Assembly (NCBI RefSeq): GCF_000716605.1
Contig: NZ_JNXE01000022.1
Location: forward strand, 92,169 to 156,168
Length of the DNA stretch: 64,000 nt
Origin: Streptomyces sp. NRRL F-525
Lineage (GTDB): Bacteria; Actinomycetota; Actinomycetes; Streptomycetales; Streptomycetaceae
Direction of reading: 5' to 3'
Shown: positions 1 to 9,047 of the stretch, piece after piece
Numbering within the stretch: the stretch's first letter is position 1
Layout: each line of letters opens with the position of its first letter
The notes under the pieces: generated by a model
Databases searched by the model: none
The model's input: only the letters and a program-made list of their open reading frames with translations
Told to the model about the DNA's origin: nothing
Program-made: the position numbers and the translations under genes

Positions 1-1
1 G

Positions 2-1024
2 TACGTCGAGCAGGACCTGCACGAGATCTACGAAGGCGAAGTCCGTTACGCCCGCGACGCGTTCGAGGGCCTGCGCCTGATGGACGCCCTCATCGGCGTC
101 AAGCGCGGCGTGCCCGGCGCGAAGCTGCCCGAGCTCAAGCAGCGCCGGGTGCGGGCGAGCGCGGCCGTGGAGGTCGAGGAGCGCCCCGAGGAGGGCCACG
201 TCCGCTCCGACGTGTCCATCGACAACCCGATCCCCGAGGCGCCGTTCCGCGGCACCCGGGTCATCAAGGGCATCCAGCTCAAGGAGTACGCGTCCTGGCT
301 CGACGAGGGCGCCCTCTTCAAGGGCCAGTGGGGCCTCAAGCAGGCCCGCACGGGCGACGGACCGACGTACGAGGAATTGGTCGAGACCGAAGGCCGCCCC
401 CGCCTGCGCGGCCTCCTGGACAAGCTCCAGACCGACAACCTCCTCGAAGCCGCCGTCGTCTACGGCTACTTCCCCTGCGTCTCCAAGGACGACGACCTGA
501 TCGTCCTGGACGACGAGGGCAACGAGCGCACTCGGTTCACGTTCCCGCGCCAGCGCCGCGGCCGCCGGCTCTGCCTGGCCGACTTCTTCCGCCCGGAGGA
601 GTCCGGCGAGACCGACGTCGTCGGCTTCCAGATCGTCACCATGGGCAATCGCATCGGCGAGGAGACCGCCAAGCTCTTCGAGTCGAACTCCTACCGCGAC
701 TACCTCGAACTGCACGGCCTGTCCGTCCAGTTGGCCGAGGCGCTCGCCGAGTACTGGCACGCGCGCGTGCGCTCCGAACTCGGCTTCGCCGGCGAGGACC
801 CCACCGACGTCGAGGACATGTTCGCCCTCAAGTACCGCGGCGCCCGCTTCTCTCTCGGCTACGGCGCCTGCCCCGACCTGGAGGACCGTGCGAAGATCGC
901 CGCCCTGCTGGAGCCGGAGCGCATCGGCGTCCACCTCTCGGAGGAGTTCCAGCTGCACCCGGAGCAGTCCACGGACGCGATCGTGATCCACCACCCGGAG
1001 GCGAAGTACTTCAACGCGCGCTGA
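2..1024 (+). CDS. metH: Cobalamin-dependent methionine synthase MetH, C-terminal part (5' truncated by window)
   Basis: The frame is open from base 2 and ends in TGA at 1022-1024, giving the last 340 residues of MetH. It covers the end of the cobalamin-binding region and the whole reactivation domain, which uses S-adenosylmethionine and a reductant to rescue oxidised cob(II)alamin. Recognisable stretches are IPEAPFRGTRVI, the run of acidic and aromatic residues through YGYFPCVS, and the closing block YRGARFSLGYGACPDLEDR near 840-890. That block corresponds to the AdoMet-binding segment, which in enterobacterial MetH reads RPAPGYPACPDH. The enzyme is cytosolic and converts homocysteine to methionine with methyl-tetrahydrofolate. 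The gene is followed by a hairpin at 1090-1130. The catalytic N-terminal domains lie outside the window. Confidence 0.93.
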   Translation, partial: YVEQDLHEIYEGEVRYARDAFEGLRLMDALIGVKRGVPGAKLPELKQRRVRASAAVEVEERPEEGHVRSDVSIDNPIPEAPFRGTRVIKGIQLKEYASWLDEGALFKGQWGLKQARTGDGPTYEELVETEGRPRLRGLLDKLQTDNLLEAAVVYGYFPCVSKDDDLIVLDDEGNERTRFTFPRQRRGRRLCLADFFRPEESGETDVVGFQIVTMGNRIGEETAKLFESNSYRDYLELHGLSVQLAEALAEYWHARVRSELGFAGEDPTDVEDMFALKYRGARFSLGYGACPDLEDRAKIAALLEPERIGVHLSEEFQLHPEQSTDAIVIHHPEAKYFNAR

Positions 1025-1089
1025 ATCCACAGGCGCACGGAACGGACAAGCGCACTGATCGGATAAGTCGTACACTGGTCGGTCCACCG

Positions 1090-1130
1090 CAGGCCGGTCG
1101 CCCTTGTTGGTATCAAGGGTGGCCGGCCTG
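1090..1130 (+). terminator. Hairpin after metH
   Basis: Arms at 1090-1106 and 1114-1130 form a 17-bp near-perfect stem (two non-Watson-Crick positions) with a 7-nt loop. There is no T-run, as is common for Streptomyces terminators. It lies between the metH stop and the SD of the HAD gene. Confidence 0.7.
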
Positions 1131-1156
1131 ATCGTCCCTCAAGGAGGTGCGCCAGG

Positions 1157-1852
1157 ATGACCAGCACGGTCCCCGCGCTCGGAACCCGTACGGCCGAAGG
1201 CTCAGCACTCCAGGCCGTACTCCTCGACATGGACGGAACCCTGGTGGACACCGAGGGCTTCTGGTGGGAGGTCGAGGTCGAGGTCTTCGCCGCCCTCGGA
1301 CACACCCTCGACGACTCCTGGCGCCATGTCGTGGTCGGCGGCCCCATGACCCGCAGCGCCGGCTTCCTGATCGAGGCCACCGGCGCCGACATCACCCTCG
1401 CCGAGCTGTCCGTCCTGCTCAACGCGGGCTTCGAGGACCGCATCGGGCGCAGCCTGCCGCTGATGCCGGGCGCCGCCAGACTCCTGGCCGAGCTGGCGGA
1501 GTACGAGATCCCGACGGCCCTGGTCTCCGCCTCGCACCGGCGCATCATCGACCGCGTCCTGACCGCGCTCGGCCCCCAGCACTTCGCGCTGACGGTCGCC
1601 GGCGACGAGGTCACCCGCACCAAGCCGTACCCGGACCCGTATCTGCTGGCCGCCGCCGGACTCGGCGTCGACCCGGCCCGCTGCGCCGTCGTAGAAGACA
1701 CCGCGACGGGTGTGGCGGCGGCGGAGGCGGCGGGCTGCCTGGTGGTGGCCGTGCCGTCCGTGGCGCCCATCGCGCCGGCCGACCGGCGCACCGTCGTGAC
1801 CTCCCTGGAAGTCGTCGACCTGGCATTTCTGCGCGGACTGATGGCCGGCTGA
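1157..1852 (+). CDS. HAD-superfamily hydrolase (phosphatase, phosphoglycolate/beta-phosphoglucomutase-like subfamily)
   Basis: A cytosolic 231-residue protein. Motif I is DMDGTLVDTE near residues 25-34 (nucleophile Asp plus acid Asp). The motif II Ser/Thr is in LVSASHRR, the motif III Lys in TRTKPYPDPY, and motif IV is VVEDTATGVAAAEAAG. The cap domain follows motif I, as in subfamily IA. The ATG start is supported by the SD AAGGAGG at 1140-1146. Its substrate cannot be read from the sequence; relatives hydrolyse phosphoglycolate, sugar phosphates or FMN. It follows metH by 132 bp with a hairpin between, so it is probably transcribed separately. An inverted-repeat structure lies just downstream. 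Confidence 0.88.
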   Translation: MTSTVPALGTRTAEGSALQAVLLDMDGTLVDTEGFWWEVEVEVFAALGHTLDDSWRHVVVGGPMTRSAGFLIEATGADITLAELSVLLNAGFEDRIGRSLPLMPGAARLLAELAEYEIPTALVSASHRRIIDRVLTALGPQHFALTVAGDEVTRTKPYPDPYLLAAAGLGVDPARCAVVEDTATGVAAAEAAGCLVVAVPSVAPIAPADRRTVVTSLEVVDLAFLRGLMAG

Positions 1853-2270
1853 TGACGGAAATGCGCCAGCCGTTCACCGAGAGTGCAAAGTCCAATGGGA
1901 ATGGAATTCGAGCTTGATCGGCCGGTCGAATTCCGTTGCACTCCAACCGAGTTGAGGCATGTGAGGTTCCCCACGTGCCGGAGGGTCGACATCGCCGTCG
2001 CCCTGTGCTGTTCACCCCATTTCTGAGGCCGATCACGCACCCTTGTGTCCCGATTGGTGAAAGCCTGCACTAATCCTTCCCTCGGCGGGTTTTCGGTCTG
2101 TCCACAGCCGGTTCCGCTGCGTGATGGGAACTCAACTACGGTGGCCGTGAACCCCCGTGCGGGTCCGGACTAATCTCAACGCGAGAACATCGCCCTTATC
2201 CCCGTGATCGGCATCACCACCCCATGCATGCCGGGTACACGGACTCGAACAGCTCTGGAGAAACTCGAGC
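1853..2270. other. Intergenic region with two-tier inverted repeat
   Basis: No gene is seen in these 418 bases. GAGTGCAA (1881-1888) pairs with TTGCACTC (1936-1943), and inside it GGAATTCGA (1903-1911) pairs with TCGAATTCC (1926-1934). The rest is presumably leader and promoter of the peptide-binding lipoprotein, but no confident -35/-10 pair was found. Confidence 0.6.
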
Positions 2271-3875
2271 ATGAACCGCAAGACTTTGGTGCTGCCGGCC
2301 GTCGTCGGCCTGCTCGCGCCGGTGCTCGCCGCGTGTGGCGGCTCCGGCAGCGGGAGTTCCAGCGACGATGCGATAGTCGTCGGCACCACGGACCGGTTCG
2401 AGGCGACGAAGGACGCTCCGGCGCCGCTCGACCCCGCCTACGCCTACGACGTCGGCACCTGGAACATCCTGCGCCAGACCGTGCAGACCCTGATGATCCA
2501 GCCCAAGGGCGAGGGCGACCCGGTCCCCGAGGCCGCCGAGAAGTGCGGCTTCACCGACACCGGCAACGAGCGCTACGCCTGCACCCTGCGCGATGGTCTG
2601 AAGTTCGCCAACGGCGACAAGATCACCGCGGAAGATGTGAAGTACTCCATCGACCGCGCGATGCGCATCAAGGCCGACAGCGGCGTGTTCGCCCTGCTGT
2701 CGACCGTCGACACCATCGAGACCCAGGGCGACCGCGAGGTCATCTTCCATCTGAAGACGGCCGACGCCACGTTCCCGTACAAGCTGTCCACTCCCGTCGC
2801 CGGCATCGTGAATCCGGACGACTACCAGAAGGACAAGCTGCGCGACGGCTTCGACATCGACGGCTCCGGCCCGTACACCCTGTCGGTGTCCAAGAAGGAC
2901 GACGCGATCACCACGGCCACGTTCACCAAGAACCCCAATTACAAGGGTGCCTTGAAGGTGAACAACAGCAAGGTCGAGATGCGTTCCTTCGCGGACGCCG
3001 ACGCCATGGGCGCCGCGCTCAACAAGGGTGACATCGACGTCATGACGCGCACCATGTCGCCGGAGCAGATCCAGAAGCTCAGCGACGACACGGACGGCGA
3101 CATCGACCTCGTCGAGATGCCCGGCCTCGAGATCCGCTACCTGGGCTTCAACACCAACGCCCCGACCGTGAAGACGAAGGCCGTACGCGAGGCGATGGCC
3201 CAGATCATCGACCGCGGCGAACTCGTCTCCAAGGTCTACGGCACCGAGGCCGAGCCGCTCTACTCCATGGTCCCGGCGACCATCACGGGCCACTCGAACT
3301 CGTTCTTCAACAAGTACGGCGACCCGAGCGTCTCCAAGGCCAAGACGATGATGGAGCAGGCCAACATCACCACTCCGGTGAAGCTGACCCTGAACTACAC
3401 GACCGACCACTACGGTTCGGCCACCAAGGAAGAGTTCGAGCAGCTCCAGAAGCAGCTCAACGCCAGCGGCCTGTTCGACGTCAGCATCAAGGGCACCCCG
3501 TGGGCGACGTTCCGCCCGGCCGAGCAGAAGGGCAAGTACGACGTCTACGGGATGGGCTGGTTCCCCGACTTCCCCGACGCCGACAACTACCTCGCGCCCT
3601 TCCTCGACAAGGACAACACCCTCGGCTCGCCGTACGTCAGCACCAAGATCCGTAGCACCCTGATCCCGGAGTCCCGCCGCGAGGCCGACCGGCTCGCCGC
3701 CTCCAAGAGCCTCACGGCCATCCAGGACATCGTCGCCACCGACGTCCCGCTGATCCCGTTGTGGCAGGGCAAGCAGTACGTCGCCGCCCGCGACGACGTC
3801 ACGGGCACCGCGTACGCGCTCAACTCCTCCTCGACCCTCCAGCTCTGGGAGCTGGGCCGAGGCGTGGGCAACTGA
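2271..3875 (+). CDS. Family 5 extracellular solute-binding lipoprotein (oligopeptide/nickel type)
   Basis: A 534-residue receptor for an ABC importer. The N-terminus is a lipoprotein signal: basic MNRK, a hydrophobic stretch, then the lipobox LAAC (Cys22) followed by a Gly/Ser linker. The mature part has the family 5 pattern, including the segment YACTLRDGLKFANGD and a later domain with the FPDFPDADNYLAPF block. The length fits OppA/DppA-type receptors (500-600 aa). The SD TGGAG at 2256-2260 supports the ATG. No permease or ATPase genes adjoin it: upstream is a HAD gene and downstream is a convergent response regulator. It must therefore pair with a transporter encoded elsewhere or act as a stand-alone receptor. 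Ligand unknown. Confidence 0.9.
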   Translation: MNRKTLVLPAVVGLLAPVLAACGGSGSGSSSDDAIVVGTTDRFEATKDAPAPLDPAYAYDVGTWNILRQTVQTLMIQPKGEGDPVPEAAEKCGFTDTGNERYACTLRDGLKFANGDKITAEDVKYSIDRAMRIKADSGVFALLSTVDTIETQGDREVIFHLKTADATFPYKLSTPVAGIVNPDDYQKDKLRDGFDIDGSGPYTLSVSKKDDAITTATFTKNPNYKGALKVNNSKVEMRSFADADAMGAALNKGDIDVMTRTMSPEQIQKLSDDTDGDIDLVEMPGLEIRYLGFNTNAPTVKTKAVREAMAQIIDRGELVSKVYGTEAEPLYSMVPATITGHSNSFFNKYGDPSVSKAKTMMEQANITTPVKLTLNYTTDHYGSATKEEFEQLQKQLNASGLFDVSIKGTPWATFRPAEQKGKYDVYGMGWFPDFPDADNYLAPFLDKDNTLGSPYVSTKIRSTLIPESRREADRLAASKSLTAIQDIVATDVPLIPLWQGKQYVAARDDVTGTAYALNSSSTLQLWELGRGVGN

Positions 3876-3911
3876 CCGCGCACTCGCGCACGGTGAACAA
3901 GCTCATCACCT

Positions 3912-3949
3912 AGTGGCCGGTCCCGCCGAACGCGGCGGGACCGGCCACT
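3912..3949 (+). terminator. Terminator of the peptide-binding lipoprotein gene
   Basis: Perfect 16-bp stem, 3912-3927 with 3934-3949, with a 6-nt loop, 37 bases after the stop codon. Confidence 0.85.
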
Positions 3950-3971
3950 GGCCTGTTGGCCCGCAGACACG

Positions 3972-4006
3972 AAGAGGGCGCCCCTGTCAGGAAGGGGCGC
4001 CCTCTT
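3972..4006 (-). terminator. Second convergent terminator hairpin
   Basis: Arms 3972-3985 and 3993-4006 form a 14-bp perfect stem, 18 bp past the stop of the minus-strand response regulator. Together with the hairpin at 3912-3949 it insulates two convergent genes. Confidence 0.8.
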
Positions 4007-4023
4007 TCGTACGTACCCGGTGC

Positions 4024-4695
4024 CTACTGCGCGCCGGGGCGCACCAGCCCGCTCTCGTACGCGTACACCGCCGCCTGGACCCGGTCTCGCAGGCCCAACT
4101 TGGTGAGGACGTGCCCCACATGCGTCTTGACGGTGGTCTCGCTGACGAACAGGTCGGCGGCGATCTCCGCGTTCGACAGCCCGCGCGCCACCAGCTTCAG
4201 CACCTCGACCTCGCGCTCGGTCAACGTGTGCAGGGCGTCGGGGACGGGCTCGTCACCGGACGGCAGATGCCCGGCGTACTTGTCGAGCAGCCGCCGGGTG
4301 ATGCTGGGCGCGAGCATGGCCTCACCGGCGGCCACCACGCGGATCGCCTGCACCAGTTCGTTCGCCGGCGCGTCCTTGAGCAGGAAGCCGCTGGCTCCGG
4401 CCCGCAACGCCTCCACGACGTACTCGTCGAGATCGAAGGTGGTCAGCACCAGTACCTTCGCCGGACCGTCCCGACCGGGACCGGTGATCTGCCGGGTCGC
4501 CTCGACTCCGTCCATCCGCGGCATACGGATGTCCATCAGCACCACATCGGGCTGCAGAGCCCGCACCTGGTCGAGTGCCTGCAGACCGTCACCGGCCTCG
4601 CCGACGACCGCGAGATCCTGCTCCGCCTCCAGAATCATCCGGAACCCGGTTCGCAGCAGCGGCTGGTCATCAACCAGTAGGACGCGGATGGCCAC
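4024..4695 (-). CDS. NarL/LuxR-family DNA-binding response regulator
   Basis: A 223-residue two-component regulator. The receiver domain starts immediately with IRVLLVDDQPLLR. The phospho-acceptor Asp is in VVLMDIRMPRMDG, the Thr in LVLTTFD and the Lys in LLKDAPA. The C-terminal LuxR HTH begins LTEREVEVLKLVARGLSNAEIA and continues with VSETTVKTHVGHVLTKL. The GTG at 4693-4695 was chosen because the receiver begins there and AAGGAG precedes it at a normal distance; the frame is open further upstream but encodes low-complexity Arg/Pro sequence. No histidine kinase gene is adjacent, so the partner kinase is unknown. It is transcribed convergently to the peptide-binding lipoprotein. Confidence 0.92.
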   Translation of the reverse strand: MAIRVLLVDDQPLLRTGFRMILEAEQDLAVVGEAGDGLQALDQVRALQPDVVLMDIRMPRMDGVEATRQITGPGRDGPAKVLVLTTFDLDEYVVEALRAGASGFLLKDAPANELVQAIRVVAAGEAMLAPSITRRLLDKYAGHLPSGDEPVPDALHTLTEREVEVLKLVARGLSNAEIAADLFVSETTVKTHVGHVLTKLGLRDRVQAAVYAYESGLVRPGAQ

Positions 4696-4872
4696 GTGAA
4701 TCTCCTTCGCTAGCCCGGGCCCATTCTGCCCTGCGCGACGCCGGAGGACTCGACCGGCCTTGGGGGCGGCTGTCGGGTCTTGGCGGAAGGGGGTGTTGGA
4801 ACGCGGTTCGCTGTGTCCGGGCTTGTGGCGAGGGCGTCGCACGGGACCATCGGCGGAGGGCGGATCCGTCGC

Positions 4873-5913
4873 CTATGACCCCTCGGCGGAGAGACCGTCC
4901 GCGGCTTCCGGACCTGAGGCACCTTCAACGGAGACACCGCCCACCGCCTCGACACCCCCGTCGGAACCACCGTCGGCCCTCCGTACCGGCAACGGATACG
5001 GCGGGGGAGTGCCGCCGAACTCCGGGCACACCTCCTGGTGGTCGCACCAGCCGCACAGCTTGGTCGGGCGCGGGCGCCAGTCGCCCGTCTCCGTGGCCAG
5101 CCGGATCGCCTCCCACAGGGACAGCAACTTCCGCTCCACCCGCTCCAGGTCGGCGACGACGGGGTCGTACGTCACCACGTCTCCGCTGCCCAGATACACC
5201 AGCTGAAGGCGGCGCGGGACGACCTGCTTCAGCCGCCAGACCACCAGGGCGTAGAACTTCATCTGGAACAGCGCACCCTCGGCATACTCGGGCCGGGGCG
5301 CCTTGCCCGTCTTGTAGTCGACGATCCGCACATCGCCCGTCGGCGCCACGTCGACCCGGTCGATGATCCCGCGCAGCTTCAGCCCCGAATCAAGCTCGGC
5401 CTCGACGAACATCTCGCGCTCGGCGGGCTCCAGCCGCGTCGGATCCTCGAGGGAGAACCACCGCTCGACCAGCCGCTCCGCCTCCCCGAGCCAGCGCGCC
5501 AGCCGCTCGCCCTCCGGATCGTCGGCGAACAGCTCCACGACCTCCGGCCGGGACTCCCGCAGCCGGTCCCACTGCCCGGGGATCAGCGACTTGGCCCGCG
5601 GCGCCGTACGCTCGGCCGCCGGCGCGTCGAAGAGCCGCTCCAGCACCGAGTGCACCAGGGTCCCTCTGGTCGCCGCCTCGCTGGGCTTCTGCGGGAGCCG
5701 GTCGATCACCCGGAACCGGTACAGCAACGGGCACTGCATGAAGTCACTGGCACGCGAGGGTGACAACGAGGCAGGCGCTATGGCGACGCGCTCGACCACG
5801 CCCGCGGTCCCCGTCTCCACCATCCCCGCCTCCACCGTCACCGCCGCGGTCGGCTCCGCCGCCGCGCCCTCGTCGCCGGCTGTCCCCGCGACGCCCTCCG
5901 CACTGGTCTCCAT
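4873..5913 (-). CDS. RecB-like PD-(D/E)XK nuclease with putative 4Fe-4S cluster
   Basis: A 346-residue protein of the RecB/Cas4/AddB nuclease family. After a low-complexity N-terminus comes LSPSRASDFMQCPLLYRFR (first Cys), a conserved GTLVHSVLERLF, then LRGIIDRVDV and IVDYKTGK carrying the catalytic Asp and Lys, and the downstream QMKFYALVV motif. The C-terminus has CGWCDHQEVC. One N-terminal Cys plus a C-x2-C-x5-C trio is the pattern that binds 4Fe-4S in AddB and Cas4. It has no helicase domain and no cas genes nearby, so it is a stand-alone nuclease, presumably acting on DNA ends. The ATG at 5913 was chosen over the longer frame because it begins METSAEG just before the structured part. Start uncertain by a few codons. 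Confidence 0.87.
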   Translation of the reverse strand: METSAEGVAGTAGDEGAAAEPTAAVTVEAGMVETGTAGVVERVAIAPASLSPSRASDFMQCPLLYRFRVIDRLPQKPSEAATRGTLVHSVLERLFDAPAAERTAPRAKSLIPGQWDRLRESRPEVVELFADDPEGERLARWLGEAERLVERWFSLEDPTRLEPAEREMFVEAELDSGLKLRGIIDRVDVAPTGDVRIVDYKTGKAPRPEYAEGALFQMKFYALVVWRLKQVVPRRLQLVYLGSGDVVTYDPVVADLERVERKLLSLWEAIRLATETGDWRPRPTKLCGWCDHQEVCPEFGGTPPPYPLPVRRADGGSDGGVEAVGGVSVEGASGPEAADGLSAEGS

Positions 5914-6089
5914 GCCCACAGACCTTACGGCCCGCCACTGACAGTGACCCGATCCCGGCCGACGCGCCCGCGACGGCCGGGGAAACGCGGGGGGTGCCGG
6001 GGCGGAACGTGTCACGACCGCCGCATACCATCGACCCGAGACCCCTCCGCCCCGGCTGGCGCGGAGGATGCTTCGAACGAGGGGACACC

Positions 6090-7844
6090 GTGGACGAGAG
6101 CGGCGGGAGCGGGCAGCCGCGGTCCGGCACCAACGAGCCGACCGGACACGCCCCGGGTGCCACGACCCCGGCCACCGCCCCCGGCACCCCCGAACCGAAA
6201 CCCGACGACTTCACCGACCAGAAGCCCGAGACCTCCACGCAGGCGCGCGGGGAGGCCAGTGCGCCGTCCGCGGAGCACGGGGACACGGGTACGTCGTCCG
6301 GGGACCGCGAGGAGACGGCCGCGTCGCTCGAACACACCACGCCCGACGGCGACTTGGAGCCGGGCACCTCGTCCGGGCCCGCCGCGGAGGATCGTACGGA
6401 GCAGGGTTCACCGTCCGGCTCCGCCGCGAACGGCACCCCGGAGACGGAGACGCCCGCAGGTTCCCCCGCCCCCGCCACACACCACCGCACGACGCCCGAG
6501 GCGACCGGCACGTCGCCCGCCCCGGCTCCCGCCCACCTGAACGGTGAGCCGAAGCGCGATGGCACCCCCACGGGCAGCGACCACGACGGCACCCCCAGCC
6601 ACCCGAATCTCCCCTACGCCCACACCGACCCCAACGCCCAGCCCCACGCAGACCCCCGTATCGCCAAGGGACGCCCCCCACAGCGCCCCAAGGAGCCCGG
6701 TGGCGGGCTGCTGATGGGGCGGCCCTTTGGTGTGCCCGTGTACGTCGCGCCCAGCTGGTTCCTCGTCGCCGCGCTCATCACCTGGGTGTTCGGCGGGCAG
6801 CTCGACCGCGTGCTGCCCGAACTCGGCGCCGCCCGCTACCTCGTGGCCCTCTTCTTCGCCGTCGCCTTCTACGGCTCGGTCCTGGTGCACGAACTCGCCC
6901 ACACCGTCGCCGCGCTCCGCTTCAAACTCCCGGTCCGCCGCATCCAGTTGCAGTTCTTCGGGGGAGTCTCCGAGATCGAGAAGGAGGCCGAGACCCCCGG
7001 CAGGGAGTTCGTGCTGGCCTTCGTCGGCCCGCTGCTCTCGCTGATCCTCTCGGGCATCTTCTACCTGGCCATGCTGCCCACCGAACCCGGCACCGTCCCC
7101 GGCGTCCTGCTGGCCGGCCTGATGGTCTCCAACCTCATCGTGGCCGCCTTCAACCTGCTGCCCGGCCTGCCCCTGGACGGCGGCCGCATGCTCCGTGCCG
7201 TCGTCTGGAAGATCACCGGCAGACCCATGAGCGGCACGATCGCCGCCGCCTGGGTCGGCCGCGCCCTCGCCGTCTCCGTCCTGATCGGCCTCCCGCTGCT
7301 CACCCAGACCGGCGCCCTCGGTACCAACACCGAGGACATCAGCGGTATGGACACCGTCACGGACGCCCTGCTCGCCGCGATCCTCGCCGCGATCATCTGG
7401 ACCGGCGCCGGCAACAGCCTCCGTATGGCCCGCCTCCGCGAACACCTCCCGGAGCTCCGCGCCCGCAACCTCACCCGCCGCGCGGTTCCCGTCGAGACCA
7501 CCACCCCGCTCTCCGAGGCCCTGCGCCGCGCCAACGCCGCCGGCGCCCGCGCGCTGGTCGTCGTCGACGCAGACGGCCAGCCCCTCTCCCTCGTCCGCGA
7601 GGCCGCCATCGTCGGCGTCCCCGAACACCGCCGCCCCTGGGTCACCGTCAGCGGCCTCGCCCAGGACCTCACCGACGGCATGCGCGTCTCCGTGGAACTC
7701 GCCGGAGAGGACCTCCTGGACGCCCTGCGCGCCACCCCCGCCACCGAGTACCTCGTGGTCGAGGAGACCGGCGAGATCTACGGCGTCCTGTCCGCCGCCG
7801 ACGTCGAGCGCGCCTTCGTGAAGGCCATGGCCCGCCCCAACTGA
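6090..7844 (+). CDS. Site-2 protease family zinc metalloprotease (M50) with CBS domains and long disordered N-terminus
   Basis: A 584-residue integral membrane protease. About 210 N-terminal residues are Thr/Pro/Glu/Gly-rich and probably disordered. Membrane segments then begin at the VYVAPSWFLVAALITW block. The zinc motif HELAH starts at His267, and the third ligand is Asp363 in LPLDGGRML. Two CBS modules follow in the C-terminal 130 residues (TTPLSEALRRANAAGARALVVVDADG and YGVLSAADVERAF). The M50B family cleaves transmembrane substrates, and CBS-containing members respond to nucleotides. GTG at 6090-6092 was chosen for the preceding GAGGGGA; the frame is open upstream but overlaps the divergent nuclease gene. 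A trmI-like gene follows 50 bp downstream and may be co-transcribed. Confidence 0.88.
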   Translation: MDESGGSGQPRSGTNEPTGHAPGATTPATAPGTPEPKPDDFTDQKPETSTQARGEASAPSAEHGDTGTSSGDREETAASLEHTTPDGDLEPGTSSGPAAEDRTEQGSPSGSAANGTPETETPAGSPAPATHHRTTPEATGTSPAPAPAHLNGEPKRDGTPTGSDHDGTPSHPNLPYAHTDPNAQPHADPRIAKGRPPQRPKEPGGGLLMGRPFGVPVYVAPSWFLVAALITWVFGGQLDRVLPELGAARYLVALFFAVAFYGSVLVHELAHTVAALRFKLPVRRIQLQFFGGVSEIEKEAETPGREFVLAFVGPLLSLILSGIFYLAMLPTEPGTVPGVLLAGLMVSNLIVAAFNLLPGLPLDGGRMLRAVVWKITGRPMSGTIAAAWVGRALAVSVLIGLPLLTQTGALGTNTEDISGMDTVTDALLAAILAAIIWTGAGNSLRMARLREHLPELRARNLTRRAVPVETTTPLSEALRRANAAGARALVVVDADGQPLSLVREAAIVGVPEHRRPWVTVSGLAQDLTDGMRVSVELAGEDLLDALRATPATEYLVVEETGEIYGVLSAADVERAFVKAMARPN

Positions 7845-7894
7845 CGCACGCACGCGTGGTCGGCGGCCCCCGCAAACGCCGGTAGGCTGGTCAC

Positions 7895-8800
7895 ATGTCC
7901 GAACCGACCGGTGCCGCCCGCAGGCGCGGGCCCTTCAAGGTCGGGGACCAGGTTCAGCTGACCGACCCCAAGGGCCGCCACTACACGTTCACGCTCGAAG
8001 CCGGGAAGAATTTTCACACCCACAAGGGTTCCTTCCCGCACGACGAACTGATCGGTGCTCCCGAGGGCAGCGTTGTCCGCACCACCGGCAACGTCGCCTA
8101 CCTCGCGCTGCGCCCCCTGCTCCCCGACTACGTCCTGTCCATGCCCCGCGGTGCCGCCGTGGTCTACCCCAAGGACGCGGGGCAGATCCTGGCCTTCGCC
8201 GACATCTTCCCCGGCGCCCGCGTCGTGGAAGCGGGCGTGGGCTCCGGCTCGCTCAGCAGCTTCCTGCTGCGCGCCATCGGCGACCAGGGCATGCTGCACT
8301 CCTACGAGCGCCGCGAGGACTTCGCCGAGATCGCCCAGCAGAACGTGGAGCGCTACTTCGGCGGCCCGCACCCCGCCTGGCAGCTCACCGTCGGCGACCT
8401 CCAGGACAACCTGTCCGACCTGGACGTCGACCGCGTCATCCTCGACATGCTCGCCCCCTGGGAGTGCCTGGAGGCCGTCTCCAAGGCGCTCGTGCCCGGC
8501 GGCATCCTCTGCTGCTACGTCGCGACCACCACCCAGCTCGCGCGGACCGTCGAGTCCATCCGCGAGATCGGCTCCTTCAACGAGCCGACCGCCTGGGAGA
8601 CGATGCTCCGCAACTGGCACGTCGAGGGCCTCGCCGTCCGCCCCGACCACCGGATGATCGGCCACACCGGCTTCCTCCTCACCGCCCGCCGCCTCGCGGA
8701 CGGCGTCGAGCCCCCCATGCGCCGCCGCCGCCCCGCCAAGGGCGCCTACGGCGACGACTACGACGGCCCCAACGCCGCCGGTGGCGCCGCCGGCCGCTGA
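7895..8800 (+). CDS. trmI: tRNA (adenine-58-N1)-methyltransferase, TrmI type
   Basis: A 301-residue SAM-dependent methyltransferase that forms m1A58 in the T-loop of tRNA. The N-terminal small beta domain (GDQVQLTDPKGRHYTFTLEAG, HDELIGAPEGSVV) is followed by the class I MTase fold: motif I is VVEAGVGSGSLSSFL near residue 110, then YERREDFAEIAQQN, and DRVILDMLAPWECL as the catalytic-pocket motif. The protein ends in a basic tail. In actinobacteria this gene usually sits just before the proteasome locus, as here. It is followed by a strong terminator. The ATG is the only start that keeps the N-terminal domain without overlapping the protease gene. Confidence 0.92.
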   Translation: MSEPTGAARRRGPFKVGDQVQLTDPKGRHYTFTLEAGKNFHTHKGSFPHDELIGAPEGSVVRTTGNVAYLALRPLLPDYVLSMPRGAAVVYPKDAGQILAFADIFPGARVVEAGVGSGSLSSFLLRAIGDQGMLHSYERREDFAEIAQQNVERYFGGPHPAWQLTVGDLQDNLSDLDVDRVILDMLAPWECLEAVSKALVPGGILCCYVATTTQLARTVESIREIGSFNEPTAWETMLRNWHVEGLAVRPDHRMIGHTGFLLTARRLADGVEPPMRRRRPAKGAYGDDYDGPNAAGGAAGR

Positions 8801-8841
8801 GCCGCACGCAAGGGCGGCCCTGTGCCGCACTCAACGCACGA

Positions 8842-8889
8842 ACGCCGTGGCCGAGTTCCCGGAAATCCTCCGGAACTCGGCCACGGCGT
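8842..8889 (+). terminator. Strong terminator after trmI
   Basis: Perfect 18-bp stem, 8842-8859 with 8872-8889, followed by CTTTCTT. A classic intrinsic terminator. Confidence 0.92.
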
Positions 8890-9047
8890 CTTTCTTCTGA
8901 CGCACCGACTCCTGAAGAACCGATACCGCCGAACCCTCCCGTGCGACCGGGCGAACGAACTGTCGACCCCGCCGTTCCCCCGCACCGTGCCGTGTGGCAA
9001 CATGCAGGCCACCCCCACCGGCACAGCCCTCACAGGAGACACTCCTA

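Noticed and set aside
4575..5763. Plus-strand frames opposite the response regulator and nuclease
   Set aside because: Shadow frames with Arg/Pro-rich composition; the minus-strand genes carry clear domain motifs.
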